Made by a program: the position numbers and the translations under genes
Notes under the pieces: generated by a model
The model's input: the letters and a program-made list of their open reading frames with translations, nothing else
Told to the model about the DNA's origin: nothing
The model's database searches: none
Shown here: piece after piece, positions 1 through 7,317 of the stretch
Numbering within the stretch: position 1 is the first letter of the stretch
How the letters are laid out: each line of letters starts with the position of its first letter
NCBI GenBank assembly: GCA_013813215.1
Contig: JACCSC010000118.1
Location: forward strand, 1-10,175
From: Geodermatophilaceae bacterium
GTDB taxonomy: Bacteria > Actinomycetota > Actinomycetes > Mycobacteriales > Geodermatophilaceae
Direction of reading: 5' to 3'
Length of the DNA stretch: 10,175 bases

Positions 1-341
1 CCGGCCGGCCCGCCGCCGACGACCAGGACGTCGGTGTGCGCGAAGGTCTTGTCGTAGCGCGCGGTGTCGGCCTCGGCCGGCAGGGCGCCCTTCCCGGCCA
101 GGGTGCGTACCCGCAGCCCGTCGTGCGCCTCGATCTCGGTGGCCCGCACCATCGGCTCCCCCGGGCCCGACAGCACCTGGACGAAGACGTTGGACTCCTC
201 GGCACCGGCCGAGATCAGCCCGCGCGGCCGCCCGGTGTAGATGCCCTGCGACCACACGCGGCGCCCGGATCGGAGCAGGGCCGCAGCCAGCGAGTCGCCG
301 GCCTCGGCGTTCAGATCCTCCCCGTCGACCTCGATGTTCAC
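1..341 (-). CDS. soxA: Sarcosine oxidase alpha subunit, N-terminal part (cut by window edge)
   Basis: This is the 5' part of the alpha subunit of heterotetrameric sarcosine oxidase, the large subunit of the cytoplasmic enzyme that demethylates sarcosine to glycine. About 113 codons are present and the frame stays open to the window edge. Residues 1-70 match the ferredoxin-like N-terminal fold of SoxA: GDSLAAALLRSG (15-26), TGRPRGLISAG (36-46), EESN (48-51) and MVRATEIE (64-71). After a linker, YDKTFAHTDVLVVGGGPA (96-113) begins the dinucleotide-binding GxGxxG fold. Much of the family's length (roughly 950 residues) is therefore missing here. The GTG start at 341 shares GTGA with the soxD stop, and the next in-frame codons upstream are not starts. 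The Shine-Dalgarno is weak, so translation is probably coupled to soxD. The subunit assignment is firm from motifs plus neighbours; catalytic features of the C-terminal GcvT-like half cannot be checked. Confidence 0.93.
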   Translation of the reverse strand, partial: MNIEVDGEDLNAEAGDSLAAALLRSGRRVWSQGIYTGRPRGLISAGAEESNVFVQVLSGPGEPMVRATEIEAHDGLRVRTLAGKGALPAEADTARYDKTFAHTDVLVVGGGPA

Positions 342-613
342 CCGATCACCGGCCGCGTCGCGCCCGGCGGGTACGCCGCCGCGATCTCGTACGTCACCGT
401 GTGTCGGACGGCGTTGAACCAGCGCTGGCAACCCGCGCGGTGCAGCCAGCGTTCGGCGAACCAGCCCTTGGAGTTGTCCCTGACGAACAGATACGCCGCC
501 CAACCCGCGTCGTCCACGGCCGACGGGTCATCCGGGTACGCGACGTGCGCCTGGCCGCCGTAGTGGAACTCGGTCTCCTCGCGCTCACCGCACCACGGAC
601 ATGGAATCAGCAT
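338..613 (-). CDS. soxD: Sarcosine oxidase delta subunit (zinc-binding)
   Basis: This 91-residue protein is the small structural delta subunit of heterotetrameric sarcosine oxidase, about the usual size for the family. It begins MLIPCPWCGERE, the typical SoxD opening. Cys5 and Cys8, with His58 and Cys62 in LHRAGC, match the spacing of the Cys2-His-Cys zinc site known in the family. The middle carries YLFVRDNSKGWFAERWLH, also typical, and the end is HTVTYEIAAAYPPG. The ATG at 613 overlaps the last base of the soxB stop (TGATG), and the stop overlaps the soxA GTG. No clear Shine-Dalgarno precedes it, so it is most likely read by ribosomes finishing soxB. The order B-D-A is the standard sox order. 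The gene is easy to miss because a longer reading frame in the same phase runs antiparallel to nothing real and extends upstream through soxB; only its last 91 codons are genuine. Confidence 0.95.
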   Translation of the reverse strand: MLIPCPWCGEREETEFHYGGQAHVAYPDDPSAVDDAGWAAYLFVRDNSKGWFAERWLHRAGCQRWFNAVRHTVTYEIAAAYPPGATRPVIG

Positions 614-1845
614 CAGTGCGCCACCGCGGCGGCGCCGTGCTCGTCGATCAGCGCCCCGGTGGCGAAGCGTTCCATGGTGAACGGCGCGGCCAGCGGGTGC
701 GGGCGGTCGTGCGCGATGGTGTCCGCGAACACCGAACCGACCCCCGGGGTCGCCTTGAAGCCGCCGGTCCCCCAGCCGCAGTTCACGTACAGCCCGGCGT
801 ACGGCGTCAGCCCGACGATAGGCGAGGCGTCCGGCGACACGTCCACGATCCCGCCCCAGGTCCGCAGCACGTGCGCCCGGGCGAAGATCGGGAACAGCTC
901 GACCGCCGCGGCCATCTGGTGCTCGATGACCGAGAACGAGCCGCGCTGGCCGTAGCCGACGTAGCTGTCGATTCCCGCCCCCATCACCAGCTCGCCCTTG
1001 TGCGCCTGCGACACGTAGACGTGCACCGCGTTGGACATGACGACGGTGTCGAGGACCTGGTCGAGCAGCTCGGAAACCAAGGCCTGCAACGGATAGCTCT
1101 GCAACGGCAGCCGGATGCCGAGGGTGGACAGCAGCACGCTGCTGTGCCCGGCGGCGGCGAGCGCCACCCGGCCGGCCCGGATCGGGCCGCGCGCGGTATC
1201 CACGCCGACCACCCGCTCGCCCTCGCGCCGCAGCCCGGTGACCTCGCAGCCTTGGATCAGGTCGACGCCCAGTGCGTGCGCCGCCCGTGCGTAGCCCCAG
1301 GCCACCCAGTCGTGCTTGGCGATGCCGGCCCGCGGCTGGTACGTCGCTCCGAGCACGGGGTAGCGCACGTCGGTCGAGATGTCGATGATGGGCGCGAGCT
1401 TCTGCACGTCCTCGGGACCGAGCCACTGCGCGTCGATCCCGTTGAGCTGGTTGGCGTTCACCCGGCGGCGGCCCTCGCGGACGTCGCCGAGGCTGTGGGC
1501 CAGGTTGAGCACGCCGCGCTGACTGAAGGCGATGCTGCAGTCGAGTTCGGCTTCGAGACCCTCCCACAGTTTCAGGGCGTGCTCGTAGATGCCGGCGCTC
1601 TCGTCCCACAGGTAGTTCGACCTGATGATCGTGGTGTTGCGGGCCATGTTGCCGCCGCCCAACCAGCCCCGCTCGACCACGGCGACGTTGGTGATGCCGT
1701 GCTCCTTGGCCAGGTAGTAGGCCGTGGCCAGTCCGTGTCCCCCGGCGCCCACGACGACGACGTCGTACGCCGGCTTCGGCTCGGCCTCGGCCCACAAAAA
1801 GTTGGGGTGGTCGGGCAGCCGCGGCGTGACCTGCCACCCGCTCAC
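613..1845 (-). CDS. soxB: Sarcosine oxidase beta subunit (FAD/FMN flavoprotein)
   Basis: This 410-residue protein is the catalytic beta subunit, which oxidises sarcosine at its FAD and passes electrons to a covalent FMN and then to oxygen. VVVVGAGGHGLATAYYLA (29-46) is the FAD-binding GxGxxG fold, followed by the acidic strand end VVER (56-59). GGGNMARNTTIIRSNY (63-78) is characteristic of SoxB. His178 in AKHDWVAWGYARA sits where the family attaches FMN covalently (His173-175 in characterised enzymes). The C-terminal FAD segment is TWGGIVDVSPDASPIVG (about 338-354), then NCGWGTGGFKATPG. Length fits the family (about 400). The start is GTG at 1845, preceded by GGTGAGG with an 8-base spacer, and shares GTGA with the upstream stop. 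A single-subunit (monomeric) sarcosine oxidase is excluded by the adjoining soxD and soxA. Confidence 0.96.
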   Translation of the reverse strand: MSGWQVTPRLPDHPNFLWAEAEPKPAYDVVVVGAGGHGLATAYYLAKEHGITNVAVVERGWLGGGNMARNTTIIRSNYLWDESAGIYEHALKLWEGLEAELDCSIAFSQRGVLNLAHSLGDVREGRRRVNANQLNGIDAQWLGPEDVQKLAPIIDISTDVRYPVLGATYQPRAGIAKHDWVAWGYARAAHALGVDLIQGCEVTGLRREGERVVGVDTARGPIRAGRVALAAAGHSSVLLSTLGIRLPLQSYPLQALVSELLDQVLDTVVMSNAVHVYVSQAHKGELVMGAGIDSYVGYGQRGSFSVIEHQMAAAVELFPIFARAHVLRTWGGIVDVSPDASPIVGLTPYAGLYVNCGWGTGGFKATPGVGSVFADTIAHDRPHPLAAPFTMERFATGALIDEHGAAAVAH

Positions 1846-4268
1846 GAACGCAACCTCACCATGCCCGGGTCGAACAGCGGCTCGGCCGCCACGACGGCGG
1901 GAATCCGGTCGTCGAAGTAGCCGATGTGCAGCGTCGTACCGGGGTCGCTCAGCTCAGGAGGCAGCCAGGCGTACGCGATTCCAGTCCCGACGGTGTAGCC
2001 GTACGCCGCGCTAGTCACGTACCCCACGCAGCGGTCGGCGTCGTACACCGGCTCCTTGCCGAGCGCGACCTTGGCCGGGTCCGCGATGGTCAAGCAGCAC
2101 AAGCGGTTTCGCACCGGCGCGTCGGCCAATGCCGCTCGGCCCAGGAAGTCCTTGTCCATCCGAACGGCGAAGTCCAACCCCGCCTCGGTCGGGTAGTGGT
2201 CCCACGTCATGTCGGCACCGAAGGAGCGGTAGCCCTTTTCCAGTCGCAGGCTGACGAAGGCCCCCCGCCCGCCGGCCAGGATCCCGTGCTCCTGCCCCGC
2301 CGCCCACAGCGTGTCCCACAACCGCTCGCCCTGGTCGGCGCTCGTGTACAGCTCGTAGCCGAGCTCGCCGACGTACGACAGTCGCAAGGCGGTCACCGGC
2401 ACCATGCCGACGTACGCCTCCTGGGCCCGGAAGTACCGGAAGCCGTCGGCGGAGAAGTCGTTGCGGGACAACGACTGCACGACGTCGCGGGCCTTCGGTC
2501 CCCAGACCCCCAGACAGCACGTCCCGGCCGTGACGTCGCGGACCTGGACCGCGCTGTCGTCGGGCCGGTGCCGATGCAGCCAGTCGACATCGAGCATTCC
2601 GTTGCCGCCGACCTGGTAGCGCTCTGCCCCGAGCCGACTGACCGTGACGTCGCTGCGGATCCGCCCCCGCTCGTCGAGCAGCAGGCAGTACGTGACCGAA
2701 CCGACCGATTTGTCGACGTTGCCGGTCGTGAGCCACTGCAGGTACGCCGTCGCGCCGGGGCCGCTCACCTCGATCCGCTCGAGCGCCGTCATGTCGTAGA
2801 GCGCGACGCGCTCCCGGGTCGCCTGCGCCTCGGCCCCGACGACGGGCGACCAGTAGCGAGCCGCCCACCCGTTCGGGGTGGTGATCTCCCGGCCGGCCAG
2901 CAGCGGCTCGTTGGTGGCGTACCACTGCGGCCGTTCCCAGCCGCTCGCCTCCAGGAACACCGCGCCGAGCGCGACCTGCCGGCGGTGGAACGGGCTGACC
3001 CGCAACGGTCGCGGCTCCTCCATGGGCTGCAAGGGATGCAGTACGTCGTACACCTCGACGAAGTTCTGGCTGCCGCGAGCCAGCACGTAGTCCGGGGCGA
3101 GCTGGTGGCGCTCGAACCGGTTGACGTCGCTGTCGTGCAGGTCCGTCGACGGAGTGCCGGTCACGATCCACTCGGCGACCGCCCGGCCCACGCCCGCGGA
3201 GTGCGTGACCCAGACCGCCTCGGCGACCCAGAAGCCACGAACCTCGGAGGACTCACCGATCAGCGGCATGCCGTCGGTGGTGAACGAGAACAGGCCGTTG
3301 ATGCCCTCGGCGACCGCAGCCTCCCGCAGAGCGGGCAGCAGCCGCACCGACTCCGTCCAGGCCGGCTCGAAGTCGGCGGCGGTGAAGTCCTGGATGCTCG
3401 GCATCACCTTGGCGTCAGCGTGGCGGGCGATCGCGGCCGGATCCACGGGCATCGGACGGTGGCCGTAGTAACCGATGCCGACCTGGTCGCCCCGCTCGCG
3501 GTAATACAGGTCGGCGTCCTGGTGGCGCAGGATCGGGCGCGGTACGCCGGTGTCGATCCGCTCCAGCTCGGCGACCGGTGTCGTCCACGCGTACTGGTGG
3601 GCCAGCGGCGTGAGCGGCAGCGGCATCCCTGCCATGGCGGCGACCCGCGGGCCCCAGATCCCGGCGCAGCAGACGACGACGTCGGCCGCGAACTCGCCCC
3701 GGTCGGTCACGACGGCGCGCACCCGGCCGCCGTCGCTGCGGACGTCGAGGACCTCGCAGTCCCCGAGGAAGCGCACGCCGCGAGCCTGCGCGGCTGCCGC
3801 CTGGGCGGACACCGCGGTCACCGGGTTGGCCAGCCCGTCGGTCGGGGTATGCAGGCCCCCCAGGATGCGCTCCGGGTCCAGCAGGGGATGCAGCTTGGCG
3901 CACTCCTGCGGGGAGACCACCCGGCCGGCAACGCCCCACGCGGACAGCCAGCCCTGCCGGCGGTGCAGGTCGGCCAGTCGCTCGGGTGTGGTGGCAACCT
4001 CCAGGCCCCCGACCTGGAGGAAGCCCGGCCGCCCCTGGTACTCCAGACGGCACAGTTTCTCGACGGTGTAGCGGGCGAGCTCGGTCATGGTCTTGCTCGG
4101 GTTCGCCTGGAAGACGAGACCCGGGGCGTGCGAACTGGACCCGCCGGTCGCGAACAGCGGTCCCTGGTCCAGCACCGTCACGTCGGTCCAGCCGAGGGCG
4201 GACATCTCGTCCGCGACCGACGCACCCACCACACCCGCCCCGATGACGACCACCCGCGGACCGGCCAT
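1842..4268 (-). CDS. dmg: Dimethylglycine oxidase/dehydrogenase, FAD plus GcvT two-domain enzyme
   Basis: This 808-residue protein oxidises N,N-dimethylglycine to sarcosine and passes the released one-carbon unit to tetrahydrofolate. VVVIGAGVVGAS (6-17) is the FAD fold. His47 in GGSSSHAPGL (42-51) is at the position of covalent flavin attachment in Arthrobacter globiformis dimethylglycine oxidase (His48, from memory). His224 in AHQYAW and Tyr256/257 in DLYYRERGD lie close to that enzyme's His225 and Tyr259. Residues from about 425 to the end form the GcvT-like folate half; Asp540 in RIRSDVTVSRL is at the place of the catalytic Asp of that fold, and RLEKGYRSFGADMTWD (675-690) is typical. Length is near the roughly 830 of the family. 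ATG at 4268 is preferred over an in-frame TTG at 4274 because AAGGGG lies six bases upstream of it. It overlaps soxB by four bases. Whether it reduces oxygen or another acceptor, or prefers sarcosine, cannot be told from sequence alone. Confidence 0.88.
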   Translation of the reverse strand: MAGPRVVVIGAGVVGASVADEMSALGWTDVTVLDQGPLFATGGSSSHAPGLVFQANPSKTMTELARYTVEKLCRLEYQGRPGFLQVGGLEVATTPERLADLHRRQGWLSAWGVAGRVVSPQECAKLHPLLDPERILGGLHTPTDGLANPVTAVSAQAAAAQARGVRFLGDCEVLDVRSDGGRVRAVVTDRGEFAADVVVCCAGIWGPRVAAMAGMPLPLTPLAHQYAWTTPVAELERIDTGVPRPILRHQDADLYYRERGDQVGIGYYGHRPMPVDPAAIARHADAKVMPSIQDFTAADFEPAWTESVRLLPALREAAVAEGINGLFSFTTDGMPLIGESSEVRGFWVAEAVWVTHSAGVGRAVAEWIVTGTPSTDLHDSDVNRFERHQLAPDYVLARGSQNFVEVYDVLHPLQPMEEPRPLRVSPFHRRQVALGAVFLEASGWERPQWYATNEPLLAGREITTPNGWAARYWSPVVGAEAQATRERVALYDMTALERIEVSGPGATAYLQWLTTGNVDKSVGSVTYCLLLDERGRIRSDVTVSRLGAERYQVGGNGMLDVDWLHRHRPDDSAVQVRDVTAGTCCLGVWGPKARDVVQSLSRNDFSADGFRYFRAQEAYVGMVPVTALRLSYVGELGYELYTSADQGERLWDTLWAAGQEHGILAGGRGAFVSLRLEKGYRSFGADMTWDHYPTEAGLDFAVRMDKDFLGRAALADAPVRNRLCCLTIADPAKVALGKEPVYDADRCVGYVTSAAYGYTVGTGIAYAWLPPELSDPGTTLHIGYFDDRIPAVVAAEPLFDPGMVRLRS
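1854..1860 (-). promoter_or_regulatory. Ribosome binding site of soxB
   Basis: On the minus strand this reads GGTGAGG, eight bases before the GTG at 1845. It lies inside the end of the preceding gene. It supports the GTG start, which has no competing ATG nearby. Confidence 0.6.
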
Positions 4269-4274
4269 GTCCAA

Positions 4275-4280
4275 CCCCTT
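4275..4280 (-). promoter_or_regulatory. Ribosome binding site of the dimethylglycine enzyme gene
   Basis: On the minus strand this reads AAGGGG, six bases before the ATG at 4268. It directly abuts the alternative TTG at 4274, so it can serve only the ATG. Confidence 0.65.
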
Positions 4281-4291
4281 GTTCCTCTAGC

Positions 4292-4317
4292 CGCAACTAC
4301 GTAGCAGCATACGCAAC
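4292..4317. promoter_or_regulatory. Candidate operator or internal promoter element between proX and dmg
   Basis: The 50-base gap 4269-4318 is visibly richer in A/T than the flanking genes. It holds CGTA (4300-4303), six bases GCAGCA, then TACG (4310-4313): a perfect 4+6+4 inverted repeat. Two direct copies of CGCAAC (4292-4297 and 4312-4317) flank it, 20 bases apart, about two helical turns. This is the layout of a regulator binding site, and the gap is where the transport genes end and the catabolic genes begin. I cannot name a regulator and find no convincing -35/-10 pair. The motif is short enough to be chance. Confidence 0.35.
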
Positions 4318-4318
4318 G

Positions 4319-5284
4319 TCAGCCCAGCCAGCTGTCGACCATCTCCTGGTTGTCCTCGACCCACTGCGCGGCGGCGTCCTCAGCATCCATCCCGTCCTCG
4401 GCGATCATCTTGGCCACGACGTTCTGGTCCTCGTTCGTCCAGTTGAACGCCGCGACGAGGTCGTAGGCCGGGCTGCCGGACTCCGCGAAGTCGGTGGCCA
4501 CGATCTTGTCCAGCGTGTAGACGGGGTAGTCGCACGCGACCGCCTCGGGGTCCGCGTCGCAGCCGTCGGTGTACGGCGGCAGATCGACCTTGACCAGCGG
4601 CACCTCGGACAGGAACCACTGGGGGTCGTAGAAGTAGCCGAGCAGTGGCGTGCGGTTCTCCTCCGCCGAGCGGAAGGCCTGGATCAGCGCGGGCTCGCTG
4701 CCGGCGTACACCACCGTGTAGTTCAGGTCCAGGTTCGCCACGAGCGCTTCGTCGTTCGTGACGAAGGACGGGTCGCCGTCCAGCAGCTGCCCCTTGCCGC
4801 CGGACTCGGAGGTGACGAACAGGTCGGCGTAGGAGTTCAGGTTCTCCCAGTCGGTGATGTCCGGGTACTCCTCGGCCATCCACGGCGGGACGTACCAGCC
4901 GATGATCCCCATGTTGCCGTTCGGCCCGGCGTCCTGCGCGGTGCCCTGCTCCTCGATGTAGGTCTGCTTGAGGTCGTCGTGGCCCCAGTTCTCGATCACG
5001 ACGTCGACCTCGCCACTGCCGAAGCCCTGCCAGGCCACCTCCTCCTTGAGCGACTTGTACTCCACGTTGCAGCCGAGCTGGGTGGCCGCGACGTGGCCGA
5101 CCACGTGGGCCGAGGCCTCGTAGCCGACCCACGGGTTGATCGCGATGTCGAAGTCGCCGCACTCATCGGCCCCCTCGGGCGCGGCGGTCTCCTCGATGTC
5201 CCCTCCCCCGCAGGCCGTCAGGACCAGGCTTCCGGCGGCGATGAGCGCCGACAGTCGCAGCACCCGTGACTTCTCTGTCCTCAT
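4319..5284 (-). CDS. proX: Glycine betaine/choline ABC transporter substrate-binding lipoprotein
   Basis: This 321-residue protein is the extracellular binding component of an OpuA/ProU-type importer. It starts with a lipoprotein signal: basic residues (KSRVLR), a hydrophobic stretch, then lipobox LTAC with Cys25 as the lipidation and cleavage site, followed by a Gly-rich and acidic linker. From about residue 43 it is an OpuAC-type domain: INPWVGYEAS (49-58), SGEVDVVIENWGHDD (90-104), GWYVPPWM (129-136). Trp52, Trp100, Trp130 and Trp135 are candidates for the aromatic cage that holds the trimethylammonium group. The mature chain has four further cysteines, 42, 72, 242 and 251, which could form two disulfides. 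The ATG at 5284 has AGGAG five bases upstream and begins 14 bases after the proW stop. Substrate (betaine, choline or proline betaine) is inferred from the family and from the neighbouring catabolic genes. Confidence 0.93.
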   Translation of the reverse strand: MRTEKSRVLRLSALIAAGSLVLTACGGGDIEETAAPEGADECGDFDIAINPWVGYEASAHVVGHVAATQLGCNVEYKSLKEEVAWQGFGSGEVDVVIENWGHDDLKQTYIEEQGTAQDAGPNGNMGIIGWYVPPWMAEEYPDITDWENLNSYADLFVTSESGGKGQLLDGDPSFVTNDEALVANLDLNYTVVYAGSEPALIQAFRSAEENRTPLLGYFYDPQWFLSEVPLVKVDLPPYTDGCDADPEAVACDYPVYTLDKIVATDFAESGSPAYDLVAAFNWTNEDQNVVAKMIAEDGMDAEDAAAQWVEDNQEMVDSWLG

Positions 5285-5289
5285 GTGGG

Positions 5290-5297
5290 CTCCTCTC
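5290..5297 (-). promoter_or_regulatory. Ribosome binding site of proX
   Basis: On the minus strand this reads GAGAGGAG, five bases before the ATG at 5284. It is among the clearest sites in the window, consistent with the high output usually needed for a binding protein. It decides the start, because a much longer frame runs upstream in the same phase across proW. Confidence 0.75.
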
Positions 5298-5298
5298 G

Positions 5299-7302
5299 TC
5301 ACCGTCGCCCCTGGCGGGCGGCGGCGTGCTGCGTGATCCGGTCGAGCATGATGCCGAGCGCGACGATGGCGATGCCGGCGGCGAGCCCCTTGCCGTAGAG
5401 CTGCGCCTGGGCGAACCCGCTGACGACGGTGTAGCCGAGCGCCCCGCCGCCGACCAGGCCGCCGATGACCACCATCGACAGGACGTAAAGGAGGCCCTGG
5501 TTGGCCGCGAGCACCAGCGCAGCGCGCGCCATCGGCAGCTGCACCTTCGTGATGACCTGCAGGGTGCTGGAGCCGGCCGCGGTGGCGGCCTCGACGGTGG
5601 TCGGTGAGACGCCCCGGATGCCATCGGCGACCAGCTTGATCGCGGCCGGACCGGCGTACAGGATCGCCGCGACGATGGCGGTGAAGCGGGTAGGCCCGAA
5701 CAGCGCCAGCGCCGGCACGAGGTAGACGAACGGTGGGATGGTCTGCCCGGCGTCCAGGAGCGGCCGCAGGGCGGTGTCCGCCCGGCGGCTGCGGCCCATC
5801 CACACCCCGAACAGCACGGCCAGGATCATCACCAGCGCGGTCGCGACCAGGGTCATGGTCAGGGTGACCATCGAGTCCTGCCACAGGCCCACCCCCAGGA
5901 TGACGCCCAGGCACACCGCGCTGATCAGCGCCGGCCGCCAGCCGCCGAGGACGTACGCAGTGGCCAGCAGGACCGCGGCCACGAGCCACCACGGCGAATC
6001 CGCCAGCAGCGACTGCAGCGGGTTGAGCAGGCCGTACGTCGCCGCGTCACGGATGCCGTTCGTGGCCCCGAAGAACGTGTCAGTGATCCAGTCGGTGGCG
6101 CTCGACGTGGCGTCGGCCAGTGGCCCGCCGAGATCGGGCAGCCGCTCGGGGTCGGCCGCCCACAGGTAGGTACGGGACAGGTAGACCGCGGCGAGCGCGA
6201 GGACCGCCGTCGCGCCGAGCACCAGCCGCCGATGCTGCGGGGCGTTGCGCCCGGCCCGGCGCTCCTTCTCGGCCCGCTCGCTGGCCGCGGTGGTCGTGCG
6301 GTCCAGCATGATCGCCGTGATCACGATGGCCAGCCCGGCGACAAAGGCGTTGCCGATGTTCAGGCTCTGCAGCGCCTCGACCACCGGCTGGCCCAGACCG
6401 GGTCCGTCGACCAGCGCCGCGATGGTCGCCATGGACAGCGCGGCCATGATCGTCTGGTTGATCCCGACGATGATCGTGCGCCTGGCCATCGGCAGCTGGA
6501 CGGTGCGGAGCAGCTGCCCCCTGGTCGAGCCCATCGACCGGGTCGCCTCGATGGTCGCCGGCGACACCGAGCGCAGCCCGTGCGCGGTGATCCGCACGAC
6601 CGGTGGCAGCGCGTAGATCAGCGTGGCCACGACCGCCGCGGAGGCGCCGATGCTGAACAGCAGGACCAGCGGCAGCAGGTAGGAGAACGACGGCATGGTC
6701 TGCATCACGTCGAGGACCGGAGTGACGACGGTCGTGACTGCCTTGCTCCGGGCCATCGCGATGCCGAGCGGGATGCCGATCAGCAGGCAGAAGAACACGG
6801 CAGTGAACGTGACGATGAGTAGGTCGATGCTGTCGCTCCAGTAGCCCAGCAGGGCGAAGCTCAGGGTCGAGAGGACGACGAGGACCGTCGAGCGCAGGCC
6901 GGCCAGGGCGTAGGTGAGCCAGGCGAAGATCGCCAGGACGCCGAGCCACCCGATCTCCGGGACGGGCCGCGGGAACGCGGGCTGGCTGAGCAGCCCTCTG
7001 GCCGCGGAGACGAAGGCGTCCAGCCCGTCCCGGATCCCACCGAAGACCACGTCGAGGACGAAGTTACTGTTGCGGGCCGCATCGAAGGCGTCGCGCAGGT
7101 CGTTGAGACTGCGCTGGAATCCGGTGAGCGCGGCCCGGCCCAGCGGCAGGGTGGCGACGCCCTGGAACAGCGCCCAGCCCACCACCCACGCGCCCGCGAT
7201 CGCGGCGAGCAGCAATCCGGTACGGCGTACCGGTTCCTTCGCCGCGGGGGTCGTCGTCAGCGGCGCCTCGGGTGCTGGCGGCCGGTCCGCGACCGCAGTC
7301 AC
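5299..7302 (-). CDS. proW: Glycine betaine/choline ABC transporter permease, two fused ProW units
   Basis: This 667-residue membrane protein forms the channel of the importer. It carries two full permease units in tandem. Unit 1 covers about residues 30-340 and unit 2 about 355-660; each has several hydrophobic segments and its own coupling loop for the ATPase: GLRSVSPATIEATRSMGS (242-259) and GIRGVSPTTVEAATAAGS (561-578), both followed by a QLPMAR motif. Other paired segments are MARSKAVTTVVTPVLDVMQT (183-202) with MGRSRRADTALRPLLDAGQT (502-521), and GIRDGLDAF with GIRDAATYG. Single ProW proteins are about 280-350 residues and act as dimers, so this is a built-in dimer. The charged linker is SERAEKERRAGRNAPQHRR (341-359). 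I chose GTG at 7302 because of GGAGGGGGG just upstream. A GTG at 7374 would add 24 residues without visible family likeness, lacks a good ribosome site, and lies within a stem-loop. Confidence 0.92.
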   Translation of the reverse strand: MTAVADRPPAPEAPLTTTPAAKEPVRRTGLLLAAIAGAWVVGWALFQGVATLPLGRAALTGFQRSLNDLRDAFDAARNSNFVLDVVFGGIRDGLDAFVSAARGLLSQPAFPRPVPEIGWLGVLAIFAWLTYALAGLRSTVLVVLSTLSFALLGYWSDSIDLLIVTFTAVFFCLLIGIPLGIAMARSKAVTTVVTPVLDVMQTMPSFSYLLPLVLLFSIGASAAVVATLIYALPPVVRITAHGLRSVSPATIEATRSMGSTRGQLLRTVQLPMARRTIIVGINQTIMAALSMATIAALVDGPGLGQPVVEALQSLNIGNAFVAGLAIVITAIMLDRTTTAASERAEKERRAGRNAPQHRRLVLGATAVLALAAVYLSRTYLWAADPERLPDLGGPLADATSSATDWITDTFFGATNGIRDAATYGLLNPLQSLLADSPWWLVAAVLLATAYVLGGWRPALISAVCLGVILGVGLWQDSMVTLTMTLVATALVMILAVLFGVWMGRSRRADTALRPLLDAGQTIPPFVYLVPALALFGPTRFTAIVAAILYAGPAAIKLVADGIRGVSPTTVEAATAAGSSTLQVITKVQLPMARAALVLAANQGLLYVLSMVVIGGLVGGGALGYTVVSGFAQAQLYGKGLAAGIAIVALGIMLDRITQHAAARQGRR

Positions 7303-7308
7303 CGCACG

Positions 7309-7317
7309 CCCCCCTCC
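7309..7317 (-). promoter_or_regulatory. Ribosome binding site of proW
   Basis: On the minus strand this reads GGAGGGGGG, six bases before the GTG at 7302. It starts at the very next base after the 3' arm of the stem-loop at 7318-7389, so it is left unpaired by that fold. It decides the choice of start codon. Confidence 0.65.

Noticed and set aside
338..1837. A 499-codon minus-strand frame ending in soxD
   Set aside because: Only its last 91 codons (from 613) match a family. The upstream part is an out-of-phase reading of soxB, full of Arg and Gly.
601..1920. A 439-codon plus-strand frame opposite soxB
   Set aside because: Same reason: composition of a shadow frame, no motif, and soxB explains the region fully.
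1926..4304. A 792-codon open frame on the plus strand opposite dmg
   Set aside because: It is antisense to a clear family member. Its product is rich in Arg, Val, Gly, Pro and His with no recognisable domain, as expected from the complement of GC-rich actinobacterial coding sequence.
5299..7302. Two separate permease genes (proW plus proZ-like)
   Set aside because: The frame is continuous through the linker near residues 340-360, with no stop there.
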